This document shows, piece after piece, positions 20,380 to 30,711 of a stretch of 64,000 nucleotides of DNA (its first letter is position 1; each line of letters opens with the position of its first letter). The position numbers and the translations under genes are program-made. Where the stretch lies: positions 4,402,001 through 4,466,000 of the forward strand of contig CM074762.1 in NCBI GenBank assembly GCA_037355855.1, written 5' to 3'. The notes beneath the pieces were generated by a model. It did not search any database, was not told the origin of the DNA, and saw only the letters and a program-made list of their open reading frames with translations. This DNA comes from Pseudo-nitzschia pungens (taxonomy: Eukaryota; Bacillariophyta; Bacillariophyceae; Bacillariales; Bacillariaceae).

Positions 20380-21833
20380 GGGTATGGCAGGGTACAGCAG
20401 CAACAACAGGTCCAACTTTGGTCTGGACAAGGAAAAACTCCAGGGGAACCAAAAGAAAAGACTGGAGCACTACCAGAAGAGTCACGTTCGAAAACCACAG
20501 AGGTGCTCTGGAGTTACAGAATTGAGGAACTCCAGTAGACCGCTGCAAATTGTGTAGAAACAAACTGTAGAAACAAACCGACGACTGGCTTGTAACAAAG
20601 ACCTGGGATCAGGGAAGCTGCTTGCTTGAAAAGGGGCTTTAGTAGGAACACTTAGGGACCGGGGATATCAATGGCAGGGCACACTTAAAAGGCTCAGGAG
20701 GGAACTTGAAGTTCAAACTCGCGAGTACTTATAAGTGGAAACAGTATCCAGGGGCAATTGGCTTGAAAACAGGGAACTTGAGCGCGACACTTATGGACCA
20801 GGGAAGCAGTGGAAACAGTATCCGGGGGCAATTGGCTTGAAAACAAATACCTTGAGCGAGACACTTAGGGACCAGGGAAGCTGCTTGCTTGAAAACAGGG
20901 GCTTTAGTAGAAACACCTAGGGACCAGAGGGAGGCTTGTGTCTTGAAAACAGTGTCGAACTTGAAGTTCAAGTTGGGGTTGCTTAATAGCGAAAACACTT
21001 AGGGATCAGGGAACTCGCGAACACTTAGGGACCAGGGGAATTGTAGTCTTGAAAACAAGGGGCAATAGTAGCTGTAGTCTTGGAAACAAGGGTGCAATAA
21101 GTAGAAGGTACTTAGGGATCGGTTGGTCTTGGCTTGAAAACAGGTGTAGTAGGGGGAGCCTTAAGCAAAAACACTTAGGGACTAGGGGGCTTGGCTAGGA
21201 AACAGGGTAGCTCTTAAGTGATTGACACTTATAAGAGCAGGGGGCAATTGGCCTGAAAATAAAGGGGAACTGGAAGATATGCTCGCGCGAACTTGCAGAT
21301 ACTTAGGGATCAGCGAGTAGGAACCTTCTAGAAGGGGGGTGTATATGTGTTCGATCTTGAAGAATGTAGAACGTTAAGTACGTTCGATCTTGAAGAATGT
21401 AGAACGTTAAGTGGGTATCACTTAAGGGGCTTGGAAGACTGTATAGCGTTAAATAAAAAGATGGCTTGAAAACAGATCGAAAAACAAACCGAGCTCAGAG
21501 ACAAAGCGGAACAGCGGAACAAAAGCAGCTGTAGAATTAGTACTGGAAGCTCTGTAGAAAATTATGTGTTGTTTTCGCTTGCCGAAGCTTGTTGCTGCCG
21601 ATCGACCGACCGACACGAAAACAAGCAACCAAAGCAACCAAAGGGAGCAAGGAGCAGCCAAACAAACAGCAGAATCAGATAGGGGAGGTCTCTGTTAATA
21701 GGTGTAGTGCTTGGTTTTGTTGTAGGAGCTTTAGAAGTGAGTGAGATATCAAAGGGGAAAGTTGTGTAGAAATCTACGTGTTTTAAGTACTGGAACATCG
21801 GAACGTCAGACAAAATCGCGCGTCGCAAAATTG
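20380..21833 (-). promoter_or_regulatory. LINE 5' leader (untranslated, repeat-rich)
   Basis: Minus-strand leader starting CAATTTTGCGACGCG at 21833. It shares, in order, the blocks found at the 5' end of the X elements: GTCCGACGTTCCGATG-like sequence, AGTACT..TACGTAGATTTCTACACAA, GATATCTCAC, ATAATTTTCTACAG and repeated CTTAAC/CACTTAA stems. The rest is a degenerate series of CCTGTTTTCAAGCC and CCTGGTCCCTAAGTG strings. LINE E at 51008-52178 carries the same leader joined to ORF2, which ties it to the LINE. An internal promoter is expected for a LINE leader but not demonstrated. Confidence 0.65.
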
Positions 21834-22355
21834 TGCCCCCTGGATACTGTTTCCACTTATAACTTGCGAGTTTGAACTTCAAGTTCCCTCCTGAGCCTTT
21901 TAAGTGTGCCCTACCATTGATATCCCCTTTGTCCCTAACTGCTTCTACTAAAGCCCTTGTTTTCAAGCCTACAGCTCCCTGGTCCCTAAGTGTTCTCATA
22001 CAGCTGTCATCTGTTTCCAGGCCTACGAAGCTCCAGCTCCCTGGTCCTACACGATTTGCTTCCTGGTCTCTACACAATTTGCAGTGGTCGACTGGAGTTT
22101 TGAATTTTGTAACTCCAAAGCACCTGTGGGTTTCAAACATGACTTTTCTAGGAGTGCTCCAGTATATTTTTTTGAGCTCCCCAGGGATTTTTTGTTTGTC
22201 CTGAACAAGGTTTGCCTTGTTGTTGCTGCTGTACCTTGTTTCCAAGCCTACAGCTCCCCTGATCCCTTACCCTTTTCAACAGCCTTTGGTCCCAAGCCCC
22301 ACAGTCTTCTTCCAGTACAATGGTGCCTTTCCCTCTCCCTACTAAGGGCTAGTCT
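21834..22355 (+). repeat. Inverted fragment of the LINE leader
   Basis: Reverse-complement homologue of about 20380-20762 (shared GGATACTGTTTCC, GAACTTCAAGTTCCCTCC and GTACCTTGTTTCC strings), lying head-to-head with the L2 leader. It looks like an older leader copy into which L2 inserted, or a fold-back rearrangement. Confidence 0.7.
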
Positions 22356-22359
22356 CCTG

Positions 22360-22627
22360 TGTTACATTCTAAGATAGAAAATTTGGAATAGTATGAAAAT
22401 TGTGACTAATCCTTAATCTCTTAAAAGAGGTTTGAGTTTTTATAAATATTTGAATAGCGGCATACACACATTGCTGGGGCGTCTGGCGAGCTTTTTGAAT
22501 ATTCAAACTGTTGGCCAGTGTGCTCATGTGTGGTACTCCACTAAATTAAATCTTTATGTTCGATTCCCATATGGGATTTGGTTAATTATCCACTCGTGGC
22601 TTATGTTAGCTACGCTAGCATGTCACA
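22360..22627 (-). repeat. Gypsy LTR (3' LTR of a second gypsy copy)
   Basis: On the minus strand it starts TGTGACATGCTAGCG and ends TAGAATGTAACA. It matches the LTR at 37715-38009 in the start, in ATTAACCAAATCCCATATGG and in the closing CACAATTTTCATAC segment, with a diverged centre. It lies immediately downstream (minus strand) of a gypsy integrase terminus, as a 3' LTR should. Confidence 0.8.
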
Positions 22628-22658
22628 TAGTGCCTCATGATTGAACAAATCCCTTGAT

Positions 22659-23263
22659 TTAGCAGATCGTTGATGACTCCAAGTCTTCCAACTGGCTCAA
22701 CGGACAGTCATGTGATTCAGGTTCTCTACATGGCATTAGCTTCCGAATGTTCACTGTTTCAACCACTGAGGGAGTCTTCTGAAGTTTTACAGTGCCATTA
22801 TCATTGACCTGAGCAATAAGGAATGGTCCTGTCTTCCGGGGCGGTAACTTATCCAGATCGGGCTCTTGCATACCTTATCATTGATTCTGAACGTATGTTC
22901 TATCCGCTTGGCATTATCTCTGAGAAGGGCCTTGTTGTGATTCCTTGTTGCCTGAGTCGCTGAAGCGCCAACAGATTGGATATTAATGGTAGATCTATCA
23001 TCATGTTTCAATTGAACACTAGGGAGCCTGGAGAAGCTTGAGGAGCTCACAGCACGTTCGGAGGCATGCATGCATGTAGCAAGGGCATTTTGTTGGGGTT
23101 GGGGTTGTTGTTGTTGGGGTTGGGGTTGTTGGGGTTGTCCATGAGTTGGGTGGCTCTGGTGTTTTGCTTGTGGAGGATTCACATGTACTAGGACGACTCT
23201 GAGGATATCAGCCACTGTATGATGAACTCGCTTGGAGATAGCGTTGGCTTGTGGATTCTTCAC
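22659..23263 (-). pseudogene. pol: Gypsy integrase C-terminal remnant
   Basis: Minus-strand sequence matching the main gypsy integrase: KNPQANAISKRVHHTVADILR (with Lys where the catalytic Glu is expected in CERVHH), then NKALLRDNAKRIEHTF and DLDKLPPRKTGPFLIAQV. It is frameshifted and contains a CAACCC-rich insertion around 23095-23140 encoding Gln-Pro repeats. The last reading frame ends in a TAG at 22659 after NIRKLMPCREPES, giving the natural Pol C-terminus that is missing from the main gypsy copy. Confidence 0.85.
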
Positions 23264-23278
23264 TGTTGTGGGGACTGA

Positions 23279-23546
23279 AAGGTGGAACTAAATTACTCAT
23301 TCCATAACCAGACTTAACAATGACTACCCATGGTGAATAGGCAACCAAAACAACCAAAATAAGCAAGGAGCAACAAAATAGATAGCAAAAGTGAAGAGCT
23401 AAGGTCTCAGTTACTATGTGTCCTGGTGGTGTTATTGGGGGTGTAGAAGGGTGCAAGATATCTCAGGGTAAAGTTGTGTAGAAATTACATGTATGTAGTA
23501 AGGTTACTGGAACATCAGAATGTCCAACAAAATGCCCTTTGCACAA
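23279..23546 (-). mobile_element. Minimal LINE-derived element: leader 5' end fused to 3' tail
   Basis: About 270 bp. The left end (minus-strand 3' part) resembles the LINE tail (GGTGGAACTAAATTACTCA... CCAGACTTAAC). The remainder matches the first ~230 bases of the leader (AAAGTTGTGTAGAAAT, TACTGGAACATC, GGGGGTGTAGAAGG). Everything between is deleted. It sits within the gypsy remnant and is more diverged than the other copies. Confidence 0.6.
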
Positions 23547-23860
23547 CTTGCATCTGCACAAGCCGGTTTAACAGGAAGGGCTTCGGAGGTGAACCTTTAT
23601 CTGTCACGACCTTCGGAATATTTGTAGAGACAAACAGAAACGAAGGCCAAAGAGAAGCTATCTTGGGGGACAGCCAATGCACTGAATGAAATGATGGGTA
23701 AAGAGCTCTATCGAACGGTGATGGCACCAGGGGAAGAAACAATTTCTGAATAGCAAAAGTCCACAGACGCTGTGCTGCAGGAGCCCAAGGTGGAGAACAT
23801 CTGGGTCAGTATACCTTGACCCTTTACCGACATAGGGATCCAAATCAGTGAAATGGATGT
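23547..23860 (-). pseudogene. Old LINE ORF2 remnant
   Basis: Minus-strand translation contains HSVHWLSPKIASLWPSF..FVSTN, recognisably related to HLGHWLSPQTASLWPWF..SPSTN of the intact ORF2 (between reverse transcriptase and RNase H). It is diverged and frameshifted, so it is from an older subfamily. Confidence 0.7.
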
Positions 23861-23924
23861 TCTCTGTATCGGAGCTCCAAGCATTCCTAAAGGACTAAGA
23901 TCATGATGTGATTGTTTCTCTAAG

Positions 23925-24420
23925 TTCTACAAAGACCAGGATTATCATGTATTTGTGTACCGGCAGTCACAAGAGACCATGACCATCATGCATTTGGTTC
24001 TCTGGATTCCCGAAAGACCAGGTTCATCATGTATTCGGTTCCCTGCATTTGCAACAAACTGGTATCTGGTATCGTGGTGTATTTGTTTCTCTCCATTACC
24101 GAAAGACCCGTACTGTCGTGAATTGATTCCCTGCAAGTACTGACGAAAGACCGGGATCATCGTCTATTTGGCTTCTCCGTATTCCTAAAAGATCAGAAGT
24201 GTCATATATGGGGTTCCTTGCATTCCCACAACATCAATATCATCTTGTAGTTGTTTGTCTGCATTCCGGAAAGACAGAGATCAGCGAATCGTTCTTACTC
24301 TGCATTCACAACAAACCGGATTCATCATGATCATGTGATTGTTTCTCTGCATTCCCACCATATCAGGATCATCCATTAATTCTTCTCTGTATTCCCGAAA
24401 GAATGGAATCATTCTTTGTT
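23925..24420 (-). repeat. Degenerate ~42-bp tandem repeat
   Basis: About twelve units, spacing 41-48 bp, with the plus-strand core CGAAAGACCAGGATCATCAT then TGTTTCTCTGCATTCC. A 42-bp period equals 14 codons, and the minus strand shows a matching peptide pattern (GxQRNxxMMxxP), so it may derive from a repetitive protein gene. Stops now break every frame. Confidence 0.7.
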
Positions 24421-24584
24421 TGTGTACGTACTCGAACTCACAAAAGAGTCGCATGATAATGTTTTTGGAAGCTCGCACGCACAAAAGAACAATTATTATG
24501 TGATTTATTGGGTAAAATGTGTCCAATAGATGAAAGTTGTGAAGACTGACTGAATATCAGGGTCGGAACGGTGACATTGTTCTC

Positions 24585-25047
24585 ATGAGCGGGCGAGGTC
24601 GAGGAAAGCGATCCACAAGTAAATATTCTGATGCTAGATTACTTGAGACTATGGCAACAAAGCTTACGGAATTAGAAAGTTGCTCGCGAACATAATCTCA
24701 TTGGGATTTAGATGGGTCGCCAGCCAGTTTTCGGACGCTGAAGCGAACTTGACAACCAACGTACATTACCTTGGTTTTCCTATTTCTCACCACTCCTGAA
24801 AACCTAAGAAAAAATACACATTATGCTACATTAATAGCAAGGATATCCATGATTCGAAAAGCGTTGCTTTCATGGCGATGAGGTAAGAAGAAGAGCTTTG
24901 GATGATTGTGGAATGAGAAAAGGTGGTGCTCAAAGTGTTGTAGTACGGGAACTCAACAGACAGTTACGTATTGCGAAAAAGTTGCTACTAGCAAAAGAAG
25001 AACAGCACCATTGCTGTATTGATGAGAATTTTTATGAAAGCCAATAA
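24585..25047 (+). pseudogene. Decayed coding remnant, unidentified
   Basis: Two short frames look coding. 24585-24695 gives 36 residues starting MSGRGRGKRSTSKYS. 24853-25047 gives a charged, likely helical peptide (RRRALDDCGMRKGGAQSVV.. RELNRQLRIAKKLLLAKEEQ) before TAA. I do not recognise the family. With the frames near 25330-25458 and 26789-27874 they may be pieces of one decayed gene or transposon; that link is inference. Confidence 0.4.
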
Positions 25048-25500
25048 CGCAATTGCAAGGATAAGCACGATGTGCAAAATACGATGAAAGATAGAGGACA
25101 GAACGACGTTGCTGGGGAGATAAATGGCCACAGAAAACATCGTGATTCCAAGTCAAAAAGAGTTGTTGTGCAATAAAGTTTATGGTACCTGGTCACTGTA
25201 ATATATTTATAGTTTTTGTTCGATCTGACCAGATCATGCAATCCATGATAAAGAAATCTGTGACCATAAAGAAATTAACTAATCTACAGAACAGTTCAAT
25301 TGCATAGATCTATCACTTCAATAGGAATATTATCGAAAAGAATTTTACAGAATTGCAGCACAATGTTGAACTGCGAGTAACGAAAGACACCGAACGATCT
25401 GTTCGTGCTCGGATGGAGCTTACAATTAGCAGCTGGAAAACAATTCTCTAGGAATCCGAGTGTATTTATTTCATGATTTTGACTTGGGGTTGGTGGTTTG
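25048..25500. other. AT-rich spacer with a possible coding scrap
   Basis: Mostly featureless. The plus-strand frame ending at the TAG near 25452 reads NFTELQHNVELRVTKDTER, helical and charged, but too short to assign. Confidence 0.35.
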
Positions 25501-25567
25501 TAAAGTCCGGTTCGGGACTGAATAATTCAGGTCCATCACCTTCGGTGATTGAGGTTAATTCAATACG
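25501..25567 (+). repeat. Ancient LINE 3' tail (two-hairpin module)
   Basis: AAAGTCCGGTTCGGGACTGA, then ATCACCTTCGGTGAT and a T/A-rich end with AATACG. This is the LINE tail arrangement (AAGTCTGGTTACAGACTGA ... TTCACCTTTGGTGA ... AAATACG) on the plus strand, diverged but still able to form both stems. No matching ORF remains upstream. Confidence 0.65.
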
Positions 25568-26788
25568 TTTGTTTTTCTTATTATCGGTATCAATAGTATC
25601 ATGTCAAATGATATCGACGAAAATCTGTGGGAGCTCCTCATCTACTAGATCGAATTGAGCTCGAGAAATTTTCAAGTCCGTTATTTAGCACCAATGAATA
25701 TACCACGGAACAACATTAAACACTTGTACCTGTTTCATTCTCACGGCTGTTCGATTGATGAATTTTCACAAATATTATCAACACTGTGCAACAACGAAAC
25801 GATTCCTAAATCTACCGAATACTTCATGTATGTTCGATCTAGATGGACTACTCCAATTTGTCAACGCTTCCTGAAGAGGTCTTGAAAGCAGTTTGAAACT
25901 CTGTTAATATTCCAAATAAAAGTTTCATAGGATTAATCATACCAAGAACGATCTTGTGCTTACTTTTTGACTGTCAGATGAACTGAATACTCTCTACAGT
26001 TTTACAAGATTGGATCCTAGAACAACTTGATATTTTGAGAGATCTCCGTTAATTTTCAACTGATAGATAAGGAATGATAGATATCGAATTGGGAATAACC
26101 ATCTCAACTGTCTCCTTGATCGCAATGAATCAAAAAAGCCTGTTGAGTTCTTCCACTCAATACTAAGTTTAGCCTTCAAACACTGTTTTCTTTCTCTCTC
26201 AGCTGTCGAAGCGATACTATTGAAAGCTTTGTATGAAAGCTTCTCTGTACAGGAGACTCTTTTTTGCATTGAGCAGAAAACGTTGTAACCATTTTTCCAC
26301 ATAGAACCCACTGACATAGTTTCGCCACTAATTTTATGTCAAGTGCAAAAATCACGGGCAACTTTTCCCTCTAGTTATTGTCAGAGGTCGAAACAAAACT
26401 TCCAAACACCAAATATTCCTCACAACGAGCGTCGAATATATCCACGAATCATCAAGGAAAAGAAAGAATACGACGTACAATCCGAAGTTGAGCAACAACA
26501 AGAGGTAAGTCGGCTGGGAAGATGGACACCATGGAAAGGAGACAAAACGGAATATTTTTGCATCTAGAAAATCCATCAATGCCAAACGATTCTAATACAC
26601 AACTTATTATTCGTGTCCACGCTACGGATACGAATAGCGTTCGTGTTGTGTAATCGTACAAGCTCTATAGGATTATTGCTCACTTTCTTGAGTCCACTTT
26701 TTGGAAGACGGAAAGGCGTTTGAACATGGCAAAAGAAATGTCGCCTGATTAAAAAAAAGTTTTGTCTACGGTACTATTTCGCCGGTGA
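25568..26788. other. AT-rich region without a confident gene
   Basis: Several short open frames on both strands (for example around 25655-25885 and 26343-26567), none with a recognisable motif or paired homologue in the window. I leave them unannotated. Confidence 0.4.
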
Positions 26789-27874
26789 GTGTTTCCGACT
26801 CTGTTGTGCAATTGCGTCAGCAATGTCGCCACAATCAGTGAAACAAAGCAGGCTTTGGCTGCTGCCAACCAGACTGATTCTGCCTTCGTTCTCTGGCGCT
26901 TTTATGGTGATTGTCCTTGTGTTGGTTGCTGGTCCATTCCTCCAACTATCCAAGCTCTTCGCAAAACGCCCAGGTTCCCATCTCTTGGCTGGCTGACCTA
27001 TTCGAAACCACTTCTTCAGCGTGATGGATGGTGTTGACAAGAAACTTTTTCATCTCGGACACATGGTATCCTTGCGGAACTAGAAGATCTTCGATCCTCT
27101 AGAGCACTACATGAGAAAGCTACAAAGTTATTTGAACTTGTCACCACTGTGATGAATCGGATTACAAAAAACGATTCGGCAAATCAGGATCGTGATATTA
27201 TTCAACAACATCTTGCCAAACGCTTATCTACTGGGGGTAGTTTCAGTCGCGGAGTGAAGAAATTATCGAAAAATATTACAGATGTTATTGTCAATGGGAG
27301 CTCAACAGTTCGCAGAGTTGCAACATCCTTACTGCTTGTATCGTTCACAGTAGAGGACGCAAAGAATATTTTGCTTGACAACGACTGCACCGAAAAACGA
27401 AAGGAGAGAGTGGTAAAGAATAAACAAGCAATAAACGATAGATGACAGCGGGCTGCACTTTGGAATGGTAGAACTCCTGAATTGCTGGATTCAACGTCCT
27501 GGTTAAAGTTCACGAATCCTTTCTCTCATTCCGAGATAAACCAAGCACATCGAAAGCTTTTTCACGATCATCTATTACAAGGGAGGGATGTGCCCCCTCA
27601 ATTGCCCACAACGAAGATTAGTGTTGAGACTATGGAGTATACAGTTGCATGGATATTTGCTCAAAGTCATTATAGACCAGGGAAGGTTCGGCACTGCACT
27701 GTTCGCAAATCCAAGTTGAAGCACTTGCCATTTCTTCTTCGGTATACCCCGGTGTATGAACTGTACAACAGGTACTGCAACTCTCTCGAGGACGTCCCTA
27801 GTATCAAGACAGTAGGTAGAAACACTTTTCGAACTATTGTTGGTGCGCTCACGAGAACTGGAACGTTTAACTAA
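26789..27874 (+). pseudogene. Unidentified protein remnant, one frame with two TGA codons
   Basis: A single plus-strand frame is open for about 360 codons except for TGA at 27035-27037 and 27443-27445, and ends in TAA 27872-27874. The first part (ALAAANQTDSAFVLWRFYGD then PPTIQALRKTP) resembles the LINE ORF1 block ALAAANRAHSDSFFWCFYGK..PSAIQAFRKSP. The rest has no counterpart in ORF1: a helical segment (ILAELEDLRSSRALHEKATK), a basic stretch, and a C-terminal part with LLRYTPVYELYNRYCN and TVGRNTFRTIVGALTR. I do not recognise this part; a degraded transposon protein is possible. Confidence 0.5.
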
Positions 27875-27950
27875 GTCTTATCATATTATTACGTCGATCA
27901 TATCGACAATATGAATCAAGTGAGGGCTCTTGTGCGGCGTTTGTTCATTA

Positions 27951-28345
27951 CTACGAGTCCGATAACAATTGAGACTGGTCGAGTATTGAGCCAAAAATGA
28001 ACTGAATATTCCTGAACCAAAACGGAACGGAGAACGTACCAAAAATAAAAATTATTCTGTAATAGAGAAATTACTATCACCTCTTATGGTATGCTGTTTT
28101 GTTAGTGGAAACCCATTGTTCGAGTGCCTTACTAAACTCTACCAAAACTCACTTTTTTTGACAACAGAATTCTTCGCATCAAATAACGAGAATACAAGAC
28201 GAGAACACCTTGACCATGGTGGATCCGGCAGATACCAGAGCCAAAGCGCATCGCAAACTGCAACTTAGTAGGGAGTTATGGCAACAGAGGCAGGAGAGGC
28301 CTCATCCTAAACGAGGAGGAGCCTCGGGATATCCAGTATGGCGTC
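27951..28345 (+). repeat. Left terminal inverted repeat
   Basis: Pairs with 30712-31114 in reverse complement over about 400 bases with scattered differences. It contains ATG 28219, opening a short frame (MVDPADTRAKAHRKLQLSRE) that runs through the inner end of the repeat. Confidence 0.85.
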
Positions 28346-28460
28346 GTCGAGAAATACTGGATTCCCATTGCCAGCATCTCCGATGATAGGATGCACGACG
28401 ACAACAGCAGAGTACCGCCAACTTTCGCGGAGTACATGACCGGAGAATCGTTGGGAGTCG

Positions 28461-28961
28461 TCACAAACAACGAAGAACGGTAGTCCACAACAGCAGCTTT
28501 CCAACCTGTCGATCCATGGATGTACTATCATCTTTCTCGAGTACAACCGAAGATTCCCTATGAAGTTCGAAACGCCCATATGCCTCGTTCGTTCGGATCG
28601 CACATTCTACTTCTTGGTTGCCGTAGTTGGGGTTTGTTGTGGAATCGTCCGCTAAGAGTCGCTCCGAAAGCTTGATTCCCTTTTCGAGAGCAGTCACCAT
28701 GGTATGTGTTGCAGAATCCGACGACAAGATGGCTCGTCGAATGGTACGTCCATGGGAATTTGCTCCCTGGAGGGCGTATTCCAATACACCCCACGAGATG
28801 AAATTCGGGAGGAACGGAACCAAATCTTCCTTGTTTGTCGTCGAGGCGGTACTGCTTCTGCTTCTGCAGCTTCGTCGTAGACCCAGACCCAACGTCGCTT
28901 CAAAATCCGGAGACAAATGCCAAGGACGACGCAACGAATGCAACAACTGGTTTTGTGGCAT
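28461..28961 (-). CDS. Hypothetical protein inside the TIR element
   Basis: 166 residues with ordinary composition, including a helical run (ATHTMVTALEKGIKLSERLL) and a charged C-terminal half. No family recognised and no homologue in the window. The opposite strand is also partly open here, so this may be a shadow of a decayed plus-strand gene. Confidence 0.25.
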   Translation of the reverse strand: MPQNQLLHSLRRPWHLSPDFEATLGLGLRRSCRSRSSTASTTNKEDLVPFLPNFISWGVLEYALQGANSHGRTIRRAILSSDSATHTMVTALEKGIKLSERLLADDSTTNPNYGNQEVECAIRTNEAYGRFELHRESSVVLEKDDSTSMDRQVGKLLLWTTVLRCL

Positions 28962-29101
28962 TTTTGTCCCGGATCAAACGCAAGGCAACTGACCTTGCCA
29001 AGCGTGGAAAAGATCCGGAAGAGTGCCTCCCCAAGATGGTGGACTGGTGCAAGCGCCAGAAGATTCCAGCAAAGGACACCGGTGGAACAGACAAGAAATG
29101 A
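28835..29101 (+). pseudogene. Hypothetical protein C-terminus inside the TIR element
   Basis: The frame ends with FLSRIKRKATDLAKRGKDPE then CLPKMVDWCKRQKIPAKD and a lysine tail before TGA, which reads as genuine protein. Upstream in the plus strand are other coding-looking pieces (EKYWIPIASISDDRMHDD; YHLSRVQPKIPYEVRNAHMP) separated by stops and frame changes. Probably the broken cargo or transposase gene of the element; function unknown. Confidence 0.35.
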
Positions 29102-29124
29102 ATTGTATTATTAGTAATTATCTA

Positions 29125-29205
29125 TGATTAGTTGTCGATTGTCGATTGCTGTAGATTGTTGTGTCGTAGATTGTCGATTGCTGTAGATTGTCGATTGTCG
29201 ATTAC
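29125..29205 (+). repeat. GATTGTCGATTGCTGTA microsatellite
   Basis: Short irregular repeats of TGTCGATTGCTGTAGAT inside the TIR element. Confidence 0.7.
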
Positions 29206-29689
29206 TACTCTTGCTGCAGAGTAAGTGTGGTGTTTTAATGTTGCCACCAGCAAAATTATGAGCTGCTGCTTGCTGCTGTTTGCTGCTGAAGTGGATCGAT
29301 TCAGCAGAGTGGTGGATCGATCCACTCGTGTTTGAGTTTCGGACTTTCGTGTACCAGTATGTTCGATATCCAGACTTGTAGACCTAGAATAGCTAAAGAG
29401 AGGTCCAACACCTCTGAGTCCCAGGAGTTCTTCTATACTTTGCGGCGCCGGTCGACTTCAATCCCACCATGTGGACGTCCAAGGTTTTCTATTGTACCTA
29501 TGTTCGATATCCACCAATGGAGATGGATATAATCGATTCCCACAAGTGTTCGATACTTAAGACGTGGGAGTGACACTGCCGGCGGTGCTATTGGTATACA
29601 ATCGAAAACCTATTTCAAAGCAACTGGAGCAAACTGGAGCAAACACTAATTCATTATTTCTATTTTTGCAACTCTGCAAAAGCAAAATC

Positions 29690-30235
29690 CACTAAACTAC
29701 CACTAAGGAATACAACCAAAATCGACAATCGACAATGGTGGAGACCCTGAAGCGACAATCGACAATCTTCTGGTGGAGACCTGACAATCTACTGGTGGAG
29801 ACGCGACAATCTTCTGGTGGAGACGCGACAATATACAGAGGGGGGGGCTTGTCTCTCTCATGGATCCGGTGGACCAAGTGGTCCCCACCCTGGTGGATCA
29901 GCGTCGGGATCCTCGACAATGGTGGTGTACTCAACAATTGACTGGTGGAGACGCGACAATCAACAATCGACAATGGCGCTCAGCGCTGCTCTAACCCCAA
30001 CCCCAACCTCAACAAAAGCAGATCCACTAAACTACCACTAAGAAATACAACCAAAATCAACAATTGACAATCGACAATGGTACTAGAGACGCGACAATCG
30101 AAAATGGTGGTAGGGACACTGGACACGCACGCTGGAGATGCGACAATCAACTGGTGGAGACACGACAATTGACAATGGTGGGAATCGAAATCGACCATGG
30201 AGGCGCTCGTGGATCCGGGGACCAAGTGGTCCCCA
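29690..30235 (+). repeat. GACAATC/GGTGGAGACGCGACAAT repeat cluster with an internal duplication
   Basis: Irregular units of CTGGTGGAGACGCGACAATC and CGACAATGGTGG. A block starting CCACTAAACTACCACTAAG occurs twice (about 29691 and 30024), and a second pair shares GGTGGATCAGCGTCGGGATC/GGTGGATCAGCATCCGTTGC, so the whole stretch has been duplicated and shuffled. Confidence 0.75.
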
Positions 30236-30254
30236 TGCTGGTGGATCAGCATCC

Positions 30255-30705
30255 GTTGCTGCTTGCTGCCCCCCCTGTATTATCGACGCGTTGCTGCTTG
30301 CTGCCGCTTGCTGCCCCCCCTGTATTATCTCCGTCGTTGCTGCTGCTTGCTGTCCCCCCCTGTATTATCGACGCGTTGCTGCTTGCTGTCCCCCCCTGTA
30401 TTTTCGACGCGTTGCTGCTTGCTGTCCCCCCTGTATTGTCGACGCGTTCGTTGCTGCTTGCTGCTTGCTGCCCCCCCTGTATTATCGACGCGTTCCTGCT
30501 TGCTGCCCCCCCTGTATTATCTCCGTTGCTGCTGCTTGCTGTCCCCCCCCCTTGTATTATCAACGCTTTGCTGCTTGCTGTCCCCCCCTGTATTATATCG
30601 ACGCGTTGCTGCTTGACGCGTTGCTGCTGCTTGCTGTCCCCTGTATATCGACGCTTTGCTGCTGCTGTCCCCCCCTGTATGGTCGATGCGTTGCTGCTTG
30701 CTACT
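30255..30705 (+). repeat. ~36-bp minisatellite with poly-C core
   Basis: About ten units of GCGTTGCTGCTTGCTGTC, a run of 5-8 C, then CTGTATTATCGAC. All three plus frames are open through it because the unit lacks stops, which explains three long overlapping but non-genic ORFs. Confidence 0.85.
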
Positions 30706-30711
30706 CCTCAG

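Larger units (their letters stand above)
10791..21833 (-). mobile_element. LINE copy L2, 5' end apparently complete, 3' end lost
   Basis: Read on the minus strand: leader (21833 to about 20380), linker, 151-bp tandem array (about 20150-18240), ORF1 (18164-15015) and ORF2 (15022 to the break at 10791). The 5' terminus CAATTTTGCG at 21833 matches the terminus of LINE E at 52178 and of the X elements, which supports a genuine full-length 5' end. The ORF2 C-terminus, 3' UTR and tail are missing at the junction with L1. Confidence 0.8.

Noticed and set aside
21800..21833. HDV-like self-cleaving ribozyme at the LINE 5' end (as in R2)
   Set aside because: Only a small hairpin is visible; I could not find the nested double-pseudoknot pairing needed.
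22432..22644. 70-codon plus-strand ORF
   Set aside because: Lies within the gypsy LTR on the opposite strand; no protein features.
916..27445. UGA reassigned to an amino acid
   Set aside because: The intact 1946-codon LINE ORF2 has no internal TGA, uses TGG for Trp, and ends in TGA. Interruptions elsewhere fit C-to-T decay.
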